From positions 62,001 to 126,000 of the forward strand of contig NZ_NEGG01000011.1 of NCBI RefSeq assembly GCF_002135295.1: 64,000 nucleotides of DNA, written 5' to 3'. Under the pieces are notes generated by a model. The model ran no database searches and was not told the DNA's origin. It saw only the letters and a list, made by a program, of their open reading frames with translations. This document shows positions 8,924 through 16,896 of the stretch, one piece after another. Positions within the stretch are counted from its first letter, which is position 1; each line of letters starts with the position of its first letter. Both the position numbers and the translations under genes were made by a program. This DNA is from Acinetobacter sp. ANC 5054. GTDB taxonomy: Bacteria > Pseudomonadota > Gammaproteobacteria > Pseudomonadales > Moraxellaceae.

Positions 8924-9430
8924 ATGAAAAAAAGTAAAATTATCGGAATCATTGCTATTATTGGAATTATTGGAATTATTGGAATTATTGGAATTATTGG
9001 AATTATTGCTATTTTTAATGATAATCCTGAGTGCTTTTTAAAAAATGGCATTTGTATGTCAAGTTTCGAATATTCTCATTCTACTGAAAAATCGCTATAT
9101 AGAAATAATGAAGCTTTGACAGAAGATAAAAAATTAAATTGGATTAATTTACATCGTATTTATCCAAAGAACGAAATAGGATTTTGGAATAGTTGCACTG
9201 AAATATCATCTAAATCAATAGTGTGCTCATTTCAACAACTTGTTAACATAAAGAAATGTGTCCCTTTAAGTATTGATAGATATCCCATTGAAAATTGGCG
9301 CTTAAAGTTTTATGAAATAACGCTACTTGATAACGATCAGTTTAAAATAAAAAATTATATTGGACGAAAAAACTCTTGGATAGAAGATCAACATATAAAT
9401 GTTAAGCAAGAAGTTATGTGTGATAGTTAG
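8924..9430 (+). CDS. Orphan single-span protein with (Ile-Gly-Ile) repeat anchor
   Basis: I do not recognise this 168-residue protein. After MKKSK comes a hydrophobic N-terminal segment built of Ile-Gly-Ile and Ile-Ala-Ile triplets (about residues 6-30), long enough to span the membrane once. The rest is a polar domain of about 135 residues with five or six cysteines (Cys at NPECF, NGICM, NSCTE, IVCSF, KKCVP and a near-terminal Cys), which may form disulfides outside the cytoplasm. AT content is clearly higher than in the MFS gene upstream, suggesting acquisition. It sits 53 bp after that gene and ends before a bidirectional terminator. The repeat makes length variation likely. Confidence 0.6.
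   Translation: MKKSKIIGIIAIIGIIGIIGIIGIIGIIAIFNDNPECFLKNGICMSSFEYSHSTEKSLYRNNEALTEDKKLNWINLHRIYPKNEIGFWNSCTEISSKSIVCSFQQLVNIKKCVPLSIDRYPIENWRLKFYEITLLDNDQFKIKNYIGRKNSWIEDQHINVKQEVMCDS
8942..9013 (+). repeat. In-frame 9-bp tandem repeat (minisatellite)
   Basis: Eight consecutive 9-bp units. Five exact copies of ATTGGAATT occupy 8960-9004. They are flanked by the variant units ATCGGAATC, ATTGCTATT and, after them, ATTGCTATT. The unit is three codons, so copy-number change alters only the length of the encoded membrane anchor and never the frame. Confidence 0.9.
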
Positions 9431-9517
9431 AAAGGAATCATGAAAATTGAACAACTACTATAAATGCTATTCTGCTAAAAAGAACAGATATCTCAGTTGA
9501 TATTGATTCTACAAATG

Positions 9518-9543
9518 AAAAAAGCCCCTATAGGAGCTTTTTT
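9518..9543. terminator. Bidirectional intrinsic terminator
   Basis: AAAGCCCC-TATA-GGAGCTTTTTT: a short stem with one internal mismatch, an A-tract before it and a T-tract after it. It lies between the orphan gene and the convergent SDR gene. Confidence 0.7.
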
Positions 9544-9566
9544 ATAACAAAATTTAAAACTTAAAA

Positions 9567-10310
9567 TTAGCCTAGTTTATTCACAATTCTAAGCGGTAAC
9601 ACTTTCATTGCTAAGCCAAGTGGTAACCAAGGCCATTTTGGTACATAAGCTTTCACAGGTGCTTTTTCAATTTCAGCTGCTAATAAACGCGAACCTGTTT
9701 TTTCATCGACTTCAAAAGGTAGTTTTTTCGCACCTTCATTAATTTCTGTACGAATATAACCAGGGAAAATTGTGGTCACTTTAATTGGGGTATCAATCAA
9801 TTCTGCACGAATACCTTCAGCGAGTGCAGCAACACCTGCTTTACTTGCGCCATAAGCAGTTAGGTGTTTAGGCATGCCACGCATTGCACTCATCGATGAA
9901 ATCACCACCAAGTGACCCGAATTTTGCGCACGGAAAATTTCAACCGCAGCTTCACACTGCGCCAAAGCAGAAATAAAATTAGTTTCTACTGTGGTACGGT
10001 TAATTTCAAAGTTGCCTTTACCAATGCGACGGCCTTCACCTACACCCGCATTCACAATCACACGGTCTATAGAGCCAAAATCTGCTTTAAAAGCACGGAA
10101 CACTTCAAAAACTTGATCGTAATTGGTCACGTCTAAAGTTTTGGCAATCACTTTAATACCGTATTGGCCTTCAAGTTCTTGCTTGAGGGTTTCTAAACGC
10201 TCTAAACGGCGTGCGCAAATCGCTAAATTATAGCCTTTTTGCGCAAATTCACGTGCCATTCCTGCACCGATACCTGAACTTGCGCCAGTAATTAAAATTG
10301 TTTTAGCCAT
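9567..10310 (-). CDS. Short-chain dehydrogenase/reductase (SDR)
   Basis: A 247-residue classical SDR. TGASSGIG at residues 7-14 binds the NAD(P) cofactor; NAG follows near residue 88, and the catalytic Ser and YGASK (Tyr and Lys) lie near residues 140-157. The C-terminal IFPGYIRTEIN is the usual PG motif after the active site. It oxidises an alcohol or reduces a ketone. It is the last gene of a same-strand set with a histidine phosphatase, an APH-type kinase and an ACAD11-like dehydrogenase, so it may act on a hydroxy- or keto-acyl intermediate; that is inference from context. Confidence 0.87.
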   Translation of the reverse strand: MAKTILITGASSGIGAGMAREFAQKGYNLAICARRLERLETLKQELEGQYGIKVIAKTLDVTNYDQVFEVFRAFKADFGSIDRVIVNAGVGEGRRIGKGNFEINRTTVETNFISALAQCEAAVEIFRAQNSGHLVVISSMSAMRGMPKHLTAYGASKAGVAALAEGIRAELIDTPIKVTTIFPGYIRTEINEGAKKLPFEVDEKTGSRLLAAEIEKAPVKAYVPKWPWLPLGLAMKVLPLRIVNKLG

Positions 10311-10335
10311 GATTGAATCCTTTGTGTTTTTTAAA

Positions 10336-11034
10336 TCAAATCCAAGTTAATAAGCTTGGATCTGCGGCTTTTATAAAATGATGTTCGTTTAAGCTCAGCA
10401 GCTGCGGCTCATTACCAACCAAACGTAATGTGGTCATACTTGTATTGGCAATGGCCCAATTCAGCGCAAACGTTTTTTCAGGGCTAAGACCTAAAATTTT
10501 GCCTGCTGCAACAGAGATCACGCCGCCAGAGGTAAACACTACTGCATAGCGAGGCTTGGTTTTGGCTAACTCATCACAGAGCTTTTGCAATGCAGTTTCT
10601 ACACGATTCTTAAATGTTGGCCAAGATTCTTCATATTCGTGGTGATATTCTCCGCCTGTCCAGCGGCCAATTGCACCTTCAAAAATTTTGGCTAAATAAG
10701 CACGTGGATTGGCTTCTTTAGAAACATCTTCTTTCAGCAAATGCGGCTCATTAAAACGAGGTTCATACTGGGCAAATACTTGCTGATGATTGAACTCATT
10801 CCATGCAGAATCTGTAACAATCTCACTTTCAGAAAAAGATTCATCCAAACATAATTGAGCCGTTTGTTGATGCCGCTGCATAGACCCCGCAACCACATAA
10901 GGCGTTTCTTTCAAAATATCATTAAAATAGTGCCCAAGAACTTTCGCCTGCTGTTCACCATTAGGTGAAAGCTGGTCATAGCTTGCTGCACCAAACGAAG
11001 CTTGACCGTGACGAATCAAATAAATCGTGGTCAT
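10336..11034 (-). CDS. Histidine phosphatase (phosphoglycerate-mutase-like)
   Basis: A 232-residue protein of the histidine phosphatase superfamily. The catalytic RHGQASFG is at residues 8-15 (His 9 phosphorylated). SMQRHQQTA near residue 58 carries a second arginine, and VVFTSGGVIS carries TSGG where many members have SHGG, so the second histidine appears to be replaced by a serine. The start overlaps the end of the kinase gene by 4 bp, so the two are translationally coupled. In this cluster it could remove phosphate from a phosphorylated acyl intermediate. The lost second histidine would affect catalysis and deserves checking. Confidence 0.82.
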   Translation of the reverse strand: MTTIYLIRHGQASFGAASYDQLSPNGEQQAKVLGHYFNDILKETPYVVAGSMQRHQQTAQLCLDESFSESEIVTDSAWNEFNHQQVFAQYEPRFNEPHLLKEDVSKEANPRAYLAKIFEGAIGRWTGGEYHHEYEESWPTFKNRVETALQKLCDELAKTKPRYAVVFTSGGVISVAAGKILGLSPEKTFALNWAIANTSMTTLRLVGNEPQLLSLNEHHFIKAADPSLLTWI

Positions 11035-12152
11035 TTTCCTAAAATTCCCTTCATTTTCTCGATGTACTTTTGAGCAACGTCATTGGCTTCAATTTTTTGT
11101 AGCCCGATGAGTTTGAGTGCACGGATGTGTAAAGCATGAATCACGATCCAAAAATCTTTAAAGGCTGGATTATTGGTTTGCTTATGATAAAAACGATAAT
11201 AAATCTGCTGTGCAATCACGGCTAAACGGAAAATACCGAAGACTTCATAAAAGGTCCAATTGTCCGTATGCATACCCGTTTTTTCTAAATAATACTGAAC
11301 TACTTCTTTACGGCTAAACATGCCTTTTAAATTGGTCGGCTGACGACGCGTTGCTTTAAAAATTGCATTGTCGCTGTCTTCTACCCAATAGGCCAAAGCA
11401 GAACCTAAATCCATCAGTGGATCGCCAAGTGTCGCCATTTCCCAATCCAGCACGCCTATCACTTCAGTTGGATTCTCTGGATTTAAAATAACGTTGTCGA
11501 AACGCCAGTCATTATGAATGACACAGGTTTTGTTATCTTCAGGGATATTGTCTTTTAACCACTTACGCACGTATTTAAATGAAGGCACATTGATGGTTTT
11601 GGCTTTTTCATAGCGTGCATCCCAACCTTCAACTTGGCGGCGGCAATACCCTTCGCCTTTGCCAATTTTCTCAAGACTTGTTCCTTCATAAGGTACTTGG
11701 TGCAGATCAATCAGTTTATCAATGACATTGATGCAAAGTTCTCGCACCTGAGTTTCATTGAAATTTAATTCTTTAGGTAAATTGGCACGTGGAATAATAC
11801 CTTCAACCCGTTTCATCACGTAAAAGTCGCAACCAATCACTGACTCATCCTGACAAAGCGCAACCATTTCTGGTAATACAGGATAAAACTCTGACAAAGC
11901 TTTTTGCACGTTATACTCACGCGCCATGTCATGTGCAGATTTGGCTTTGGTGCCTTTAGGTGGACGACGTAGGATTAAATCGGCATTGTCATACTTTAAA
12001 CGATAGGTCCAATTCGATGCACCGCCTGAATATTGAGTCACTTCAACAAGACCAGAAATTTCTGAGCCATTTTCAATTAGCCAGTTAGTTACCGCACGGA
12101 CATCTAATTCTTCACCCTCACGAACTGTGCCGCCTACATCAATTACTGACAT
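11031..12152 (-). CDS. APH-family phosphotransferase (ACAD10/11 kinase-domain or LvaA-like)
   Basis: A 373-residue aminoglycoside-phosphotransferase-fold kinase. It shows GGASNWTYRL (nucleotide loop), LILRRPPKGTKAKSAHDMAR, the catalytic loop VIHNDWRFDNVILN and the metal-binding VIGVLDWEMATLGDPLMDLG. This is the branch that pairs with acyl-CoA dehydrogenases: it equals the kinase half of animal ACAD10/11 and bacterial LvaA, which phosphorylate 4-hydroxyacyl-CoA. The ACAD partner is the next gene upstream. ATG at 12152 is chosen over an in-frame start at 12179 because AGGAAG lies 6 bases before it. It is not expected to give aminoglycoside resistance. Confidence 0.87.
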   Translation of the reverse strand: MSVIDVGGTVREGEELDVRAVTNWLIENGSEISGLVEVTQYSGGASNWTYRLKYDNADLILRRPPKGTKAKSAHDMAREYNVQKALSEFYPVLPEMVALCQDESVIGCDFYVMKRVEGIIPRANLPKELNFNETQVRELCINVIDKLIDLHQVPYEGTSLEKIGKGEGYCRRQVEGWDARYEKAKTINVPSFKYVRKWLKDNIPEDNKTCVIHNDWRFDNVILNPENPTEVIGVLDWEMATLGDPLMDLGSALAYWVEDSDNAIFKATRRQPTNLKGMFSRKEVVQYYLEKTGMHTDNWTFYEVFGIFRLAVIAQQIYYRFYHKQTNNPAFKDFWIVIHALHIRALKLIGLQKIEANDVAQKYIEKMKGILGK

Positions 12153-12277
12153 CATTTTCTTCCTAAATCTTTTATGCAAATCTTTATAACTCAGCCTTTT
12201 AAGCCGTTACACCAAAGGTGACTGCCTAAATTCTATAAGTCATGCTTAAGTAAATTAAATTGTTATCTTCATATGTT

Positions 12278-12311
12278 TATAGCACGGTCAACTCAGAGTT
12301 GCCATGCTATA
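12278..12311. other. Imperfect hairpin between ACAD and kinase genes
   Basis: TATAGCA at 12278-12284 pairs with TGCTATA at 12305-12311, and CAACTC pairs with GAGTTG inside. There is no good T-tract after it on either strand, so it may be an attenuator, an RNA-processing site or a weak terminator within the 176-bp gap. Direct evidence is the symmetry only. Confidence 0.45.
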
Positions 12312-12328
12312 TATTTTGTAGAAAATGC

Positions 12329-13570
12329 TTACTTTTTACGGCGTGAACTGTAGCCACGTTTGGCCAATTCCAGCTTCGCAATCATGCCTTTATGCACTTC
12401 ATCTGGACCATCTGCCAAACGTAATGAACGTGCCTGAGCAAAGAAACCAGTGAGCGGTGTATCACGAGAAACGCCAGCGCCGCCATGAATTTGCATCGCC
12501 ATATCAACGACTTTTTCAAGTACGCTCGGTGCAACCACTTTAATGGCAGAGATTTCGGTTAAAGCTGCCATATTCCCCATGGTATCCATTTTATAAGCAG
12601 CATAAAGCGTCAATAAACGGGCCTGGTCGATTGCAACTCGCGCTTCGGCAACGCGTTCTAAATTACCACCGAGTTTTAAAATTTCTTTACCAAATGCGGT
12701 ACGGCTCATACCACGGTCGATCATCAATTCTAATGATTTTTCAGCTGCACCTATACAGCGCATGCAGTGATGGATACGGCCTGGGCCAAGTCGCCCTTGC
12801 GCAATTTCAAAACCTTGCCCAGCACCACCAATAAAGTTGGCTAATGGAACGCGGACATTATTAAAGCTGATTTCGCCGTGTCCGTGCGGTGCATCATAAT
12901 CACCTAAAACTGGCAGCATACGTTCAATTTTCACGCCTGCAGTTTCAATGGGCACCAAAACCATGGAATGCTGATGATGACGATCTTTGCTTTCATCTGG
13001 CGTATGTGCCATAAAAATAATGATTTTGGCATTCGGATCACCAAGACCTGACGACCACCATTTACGGCCATTGAGGATAATTTCATCACCCTCAATGACG
13101 GCAGTCGCTTGCATATTGGTCGCATCTGATGATGCTACGGCAGGCTCAGTCATACAGAAAACAGAACGGATTTTTCCATCCAAAAGAGGCATTAACCATT
13201 GTTCTTTTTGTGCTTCTGTACCATAGCGCCAAATCAATTCCATATTGCCGCTGTCTGGCGCATTACAGTTAAATACAATTGGTGCAATTAAGCTTCGACC
13301 CGAAAGTTCAGCAATATGTGCATATTCCTGTACCGACAAACCTTGACCTAATTTGTCGCAAGGCAAAAACATATTCCAAAGCCCTGCAGCTTTAGCTTTG
13401 TCTTTCAGTACCTCAAGCTGAGCTGGCCATTGCCATTTCGTCCAATCGCCGCCTTGGTTTAATTCATGTACATCATGCCAAAACTCAGTTTCTACAGGTT
13501 CAATTTCGTTTTTAATGAATTGTTTTGTTCTTTCTACATAGTCCTGTGCACGTGCTGATAACTCAAACAT
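12329..13570 (-). CDS. Acyl-CoA dehydrogenase, ACAD11-like
   Basis: A 413-residue FAD-dependent acyl-CoA dehydrogenase. The N-terminal helical domain spans about residues 1-140. FCMTEPAVASSDATNM and GRKWWSSGLGDP are the flavin- and substrate-binding strands. QIHGGAGVSRDTPL near residue 370 and RLADGPDEVHKGMI end the helical C-terminal domain. The HGGAGVS and RLADGPDEVH motifs match the ACAD10/11 group. Those enzymes work after a 4-phosphorylation step by an APH-type kinase, which is the next gene downstream here. It is divergent from a LysR gene that may control it. It should convert phosphorylated 4-hydroxyacyl-CoA to an enoyl-CoA; this is by homology. Confidence 0.88.
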   Translation of the reverse strand: MFELSARAQDYVERTKQFIKNEIEPVETEFWHDVHELNQGGDWTKWQWPAQLEVLKDKAKAAGLWNMFLPCDKLGQGLSVQEYAHIAELSGRSLIAPIVFNCNAPDSGNMELIWRYGTEAQKEQWLMPLLDGKIRSVFCMTEPAVASSDATNMQATAVIEGDEIILNGRKWWSSGLGDPNAKIIIFMAHTPDESKDRHHQHSMVLVPIETAGVKIERMLPVLGDYDAPHGHGEISFNNVRVPLANFIGGAGQGFEIAQGRLGPGRIHHCMRCIGAAEKSLELMIDRGMSRTAFGKEILKLGGNLERVAEARVAIDQARLLTLYAAYKMDTMGNMAALTEISAIKVVAPSVLEKVVDMAMQIHGGAGVSRDTPLTGFFAQARSLRLADGPDEVHKGMIAKLELAKRGYSSRRKK

Positions 13571-13662
13571 GGCATGATCCTTTTCAATATTGTGTTTTAC
13601 GCTTTACAACAACATACCCTGAAAACTATTATGAACAAAATGATTTAATTCAATATTTAAAA

Positions 13663-14580
13663 ATGAATATTATGCATAAAAGTACTGTGCTCGATATGGG
13701 TATTTTTCATCGTATCGATATCAATCTATATCCCTTATTTATATCGGTCTATGAACAGAAAAGTATTTCAAAAGCTGCGCAGATTTTGTGTATTACGCAG
13801 TCTGCGGCAAGCCATGCATTACAGCGTTTAAGACAACATTTACAGGATGATCTATTCGTTCGCGCTGGGGCAAAAATGTTACCGACCCCTTTTGCAGAAC
13901 AAATCTATCCTGTTATTAAAAATGCGCTGATCGCGATTCAAAGTATTTCCGTTCAAAAACAGCAATTTGAACCTGCAATGGTACAGACATTAAAAATTGC
14001 GGTGCATGACGAAATTGAACCTCTTATTTTTCCAAAACTAGTTGAGCATTTTCAGAAAAGTCATTTAGACATTCAGTTTTTTAGTATAAAACTTGACCGT
14101 AAAACAATTGTGGCTGATCTAGCGGCACAGCAAATTGATTTTGTGATTGATTTAGAACAAAACTTTGGGGATAAGATTACATATAAATCACTCGTTCAAG
14201 ATCAGTTTGTGGTCTGTAGTCAACATCATCATATGGATCAAGAAACCTATTTCGCTTCCCCTCATATTGGTGTTTCCTCTCGCCGGACTGGGGTTTTAGT
14301 AGAGGATATATATTTAAACCGTAAAAAATTATCTCGTCAGGTTTTCTTGCGTTGTCAGCATTACTCAACAGCTTTGCAAATTTTGAATCAGCAAACTGAT
14401 GCTATTTTAACAATTCCTAAAAATATTTTAGCGCATTTACAAGTTTCTAAAGGTTTGAATATTTTTGATGTGCCTGTTGAATTACCTCATATAAATTTGG
14501 GGATGTATTGGCATAATGATTTGGAAGATAATTCACGACATGTTTTTTTGCGAAGCGAAATTTCCAAAATTTTTGCTTAG
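13663..14580 (+). CDS. LysR-family transcriptional regulator
   Basis: About 305 residues. The helix-turn-helix is SISKAAQILCITQSAASHAL near residues 30-50, followed by the wing QRLRQHLQDDLFVRAG. The effector domain then spans about residues 100-300. The frame is open back to 13525, but a start there would overlap the divergent ACAD gene; ATG at 13663 (or 13672) fits the family and leaves a 92-bp divergent spacer. The FHRIDINLYPLF start resembles the NodD/SyrM-like branch. It likely regulates the ACAD-kinase-phosphatase-SDR genes; the ligand is unknown. Confidence 0.85.
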   Translation: MNIMHKSTVLDMGIFHRIDINLYPLFISVYEQKSISKAAQILCITQSAASHALQRLRQHLQDDLFVRAGAKMLPTPFAEQIYPVIKNALIAIQSISVQKQQFEPAMVQTLKIAVHDEIEPLIFPKLVEHFQKSHLDIQFFSIKLDRKTIVADLAAQQIDFVIDLEQNFGDKITYKSLVQDQFVVCSQHHHMDQETYFASPHIGVSSRRTGVLVEDIYLNRKKLSRQVFLRCQHYSTALQILNQQTDAILTIPKNILAHLQVSKGLNIFDVPVELPHINLGMYWHNDLEDNSRHVFLRSEISKIFA

Positions 14581-14625
14581 GCTATTTCCAGATAGGATAG
14601 ATTCCTCTATTTGCTTAGGCTATTT
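14572..14625 (+). repeat. Exact 16-bp direct repeat after LysR gene
   Basis: TTTGCTTAGGCTATTT occurs at 14572-14587 (overlapping the LysR stop codon) and again at 14610-14625. It is probably a small local duplication. The rest of the spacer to 14809 shows nothing I can name. Confidence 0.7.
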
Positions 14626-14809
14626 ATTTTGATCGCTTTGAAGAAAAATATCGCTTTTATCAAGTCGATCACTTTTAATGCAAATGCAAGCAATACACGG
14701 CTTTCAGGCTTAATCGTTGCTTTATTCAACAGCCATTTTTCAAACACTCTTATAAAATATATAAATCTTATTTTGTTTTTCGATCTATATTTTTACAGCT
14801 CGCCTTCTT

Positions 14810-15364
14810 ATGCTTTCAAATTTACCTGCCAGTTGGCTGATTGGGCTTGGCGCACTGCTTTGCCTCGTCGCACTTTATCTCATTGTTAAAATTTCACGCT
14901 TTTTAAATAATTTTTTTAGACCCTTTAAAAAAGGAAAGTCTTATCTTTGTCGTGTATCTGCAATTAGTGATGGCGATACCCTCACCTGCTACCGTATGAA
15001 TTTACGCCGCTCTGAAACCAAACTGCGTTTTGCCTATGTCGATGCACCTGAGTCCAGCCAAGCCTATGGCAAAGAATCGGCTAGACTGATTAAATCAATG
15101 GTGTATAAAAAATTCATTCGCGTCGAAATTACTGATGTAGACCGTTATGGCCGCTGTGTTGGCGTGATCTATCGCTACCGCAAAAGTATGAATGAAGAAA
15201 TGGTCAAACGTGGTGCGGCGTGGGTGTATGAGGAATATATTCGCGACAAAAAACATCTGCAATATATGATGTCATTACAAAACAAGGCCCGCAAACAAAA
15301 GAAAGGCTTGTGGAAAGCCAGCCGTCCAATGCGACCGAAAGAATATCGTAAATTAACGAAGTAA
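14810..15364 (+). CDS. Thermonuclease-family (SNase-like) nuclease, membrane-anchored
   Basis: A 184-residue protein. One hydrophobic segment near residues 5-28 (WLIGLGALLCLVALYLIV) is followed by a basic linker. The staphylococcal-nuclease domain spans about residues 45-165, with ISDGDTLTCYRM, LRFAYVDAPES (the equivalents of catalytic Arg35, Asp40 and Glu43) and DRYGRCVGVIY (equivalent of Arg87). All key residues are present, so it should be an active calcium-dependent nuclease. The signal or anchor places it at or beyond the inner membrane. It may degrade extracellular DNA; that is inference. It stands alone. Confidence 0.86.
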   Translation: MLSNLPASWLIGLGALLCLVALYLIVKISRFLNNFFRPFKKGKSYLCRVSAISDGDTLTCYRMNLRRSETKLRFAYVDAPESSQAYGKESARLIKSMVYKKFIRVEITDVDRYGRCVGVIYRYRKSMNEEMVKRGAAWVYEEYIRDKKHLQYMMSLQNKARKQKKGLWKASRPMRPKEYRKLTK

Positions 15365-15527
15365 TGACTAGTTTTAATTTAAAAATAACTCATTAAAATC
15401 GAATAGATTATTTGCTCAAATAGTCTATTTTTTTAGTTTAAAGTTTGACCTTTTTTTAGTTTTCAATACAATAGCCATGCCCTACTGGGCGAAAAATAAT
15501 ACAAAATATTAAAACTTTGGAATAACA

Positions 15528-16298
15528 ATGACCGAAATGACTTCTACGGAGCTCAATCCGTTTCCAGAAAATCAAAATATACAAGCAACTACAGAAATAT
15601 CCAATCATCCCCTATCTCCTAAAGGTCGTTTTGGACGCCTATCGTATTTAGCATGGATGTTTATCATCGGCATGATCTATACCTGTGTATTAGGGATAGC
15701 CGTAGTTCTTGGTTTACTTGCTGTATATATGTCGCCAGAACGTAGTTTTAGCGCTTTATTTAGCTCAGCAATGGGTATTTCAGCTGTTGTACTTGCTGTG
15801 TTTTCAGTCATTGCTACGATTGTTGCTAGCATTTGTATCACCATTCGTCGTTTACATGATCTAGATAAGAGCGGCTGGTTGTGTCTGATCTTCTTTATTC
15901 CTTTAATCGGTGCGATTTTTGGTCTATATATCATGGCAGCGAAAGGTACGGATGGTGAAAATAAGTTTGGTCTCAAACGTCCAACTGAACAAACTGAAAA
16001 AGTGATTGGTTCACTCAATCTAGTTTTGATCGTGCTATACCTATTGGTGATGATCCCTGCAATGATTAGCTATCAACAAATAATCAGCCAGATGAGCCAA
16101 ATGCCAACTGAAGAACAGATGATGATGAGTGAAGGCGAACCTGAAATGACAGATGAACAACTTGCCGCATACTTAGAGCAAATTGGTTCCGAGGAAGATT
16201 CTGAATTGGCCGAAGATGCCGAATTAGCAGTTGTTGAATCTTCTGCAGAAGAAGATGACGCTGCAATCGCTGCTGCTGAAGCATCTATTGAAAATTAA
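15528..16298 (+). CDS. DUF805-family membrane protein with acidic tail
   Basis: A 256-residue protein. DUF805 begins at GRFGRLSYLAWMF (near residue 35) and includes RRLHDLDKSGWLCL, the family signature, in four or five membrane segments to about residue 180. The final ~75 residues are very acidic (runs of Glu, Asp and Ala) and not part of the domain. The function of DUF805 proteins is unknown. The upstream 160 bp is AT-rich and the gene ends at a clear terminator, so it is a single-gene unit. Confidence 0.82.
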   Translation: MTEMTSTELNPFPENQNIQATTEISNHPLSPKGRFGRLSYLAWMFIIGMIYTCVLGIAVVLGLLAVYMSPERSFSALFSSAMGISAVVLAVFSVIATIVASICITIRRLHDLDKSGWLCLIFFIPLIGAIFGLYIMAAKGTDGENKFGLKRPTEQTEKVIGSLNLVLIVLYLLVMIPAMISYQQIISQMSQMPTEEQMMMSEGEPEMTDEQLAAYLEQIGSEEDSELAEDAELAVVESSAEEDDAAIAAAEASIEN

Positions 16299-16325
16299 TA
16301 TTTCATTTATTCAAAATTTTAAAGT

Positions 16326-16350
16326 AAACCAGTGCTCGCACTGGTTTTTT
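16326..16350 (+). terminator. Intrinsic terminator after DUF805 gene
   Basis: AAACCAGTGC-TC-GCACTGGTTT with a 6-T run. The 10-bp stem is perfect, with an effective CTCG loop. Confidence 0.88.
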
Positions 16351-16449
16351 ATAGCTCTAAACCTTGCATTAAAAAATATGTACTAGACTTGAACTGGGTC
16401 ATTAATAAGCGTAAAGTTGCAATTAATTTAGTTACCCTAGTTAACCATT

Positions 16450-16896
16450 TTGAATTCTGTACTCGGATTTCGCTCATCTTTACTACGCTGCGCCCGTATG
16501 ATGAGTGACGAAATCAACACCTTATTGGTTCCATATCAGCTCAACTATTCCCTATGGCAAGTCATGTTTGTGATCCGTGAAAAAAACGGATGTACTTCTA
16601 TTGAAATGGCTGAATATTTAAATGTATCTAAGCCGTCTATTGCGAAACGTGTACATGCATTGTCTGAATTACAAATATTGACCCATGTTGAAACTGAAGA
16701 TAAACGTCAGAAAAAGTTAATCTTAAGTGAAAGTGGTGAATCATTATTTAAGCAATGTGCTCAAGAAATTGACCGTTTCGAAAATAGCTTAATCGCTCAA
16801 TTTGAACCGCATGACATTCAACATGTGGTAGAGATGTTTCATAACATTGTCCGTGCGCTAGAAGCCCAACATTCAGGGGATCAGCATGCAAACTAA
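16450..16896 (+). CDS. MarR-family transcriptional regulator (TTG start)
   Basis: A 148-residue winged-helix regulator. The first helix is LGFRSSLLRCARMMSDEINT; the DNA-binding region is TSIEMAEYLNVSKPSIAKRV and the wing has VETEDKRQKKLILS. A stop codon (16438-16440) lies just upstream, so the start must be TTG at 16450 or ATG at 16498. TTG is chosen because the first dimerisation helix needs these residues. The gene overlaps the following MFS gene by 11 bp and should control it. Confidence 0.8.
   Translation: MNSVLGFRSSLLRCARMMSDEINTLLVPYQLNYSLWQVMFVIREKNGCTSIEMAEYLNVSKPSIAKRVHALSELQILTHVETEDKRQKKLILSESGESLFKQCAQEIDRFENSLIAQFEPHDIQHVVEMFHNIVRALEAQHSGDQHAN

Noticed and set aside
11031..12152. 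Aminoglycoside resistance phosphotransferase
   Set aside because: The catalytic fold is shared, but its motifs and ACAD neighbour place it with the acyl-CoA-linked kinases.
13525..13662. 46-codon N-terminal extension of the LysR protein
   Set aside because: It would overlap the divergent acyl-CoA dehydrogenase start and has no LysR-like sequence.
14611..14889. 92-codon frame upstream of the nuclease gene
   Set aside because: It overlaps the nuclease start in another frame, has a poor amino-acid pattern and no ribosome site.
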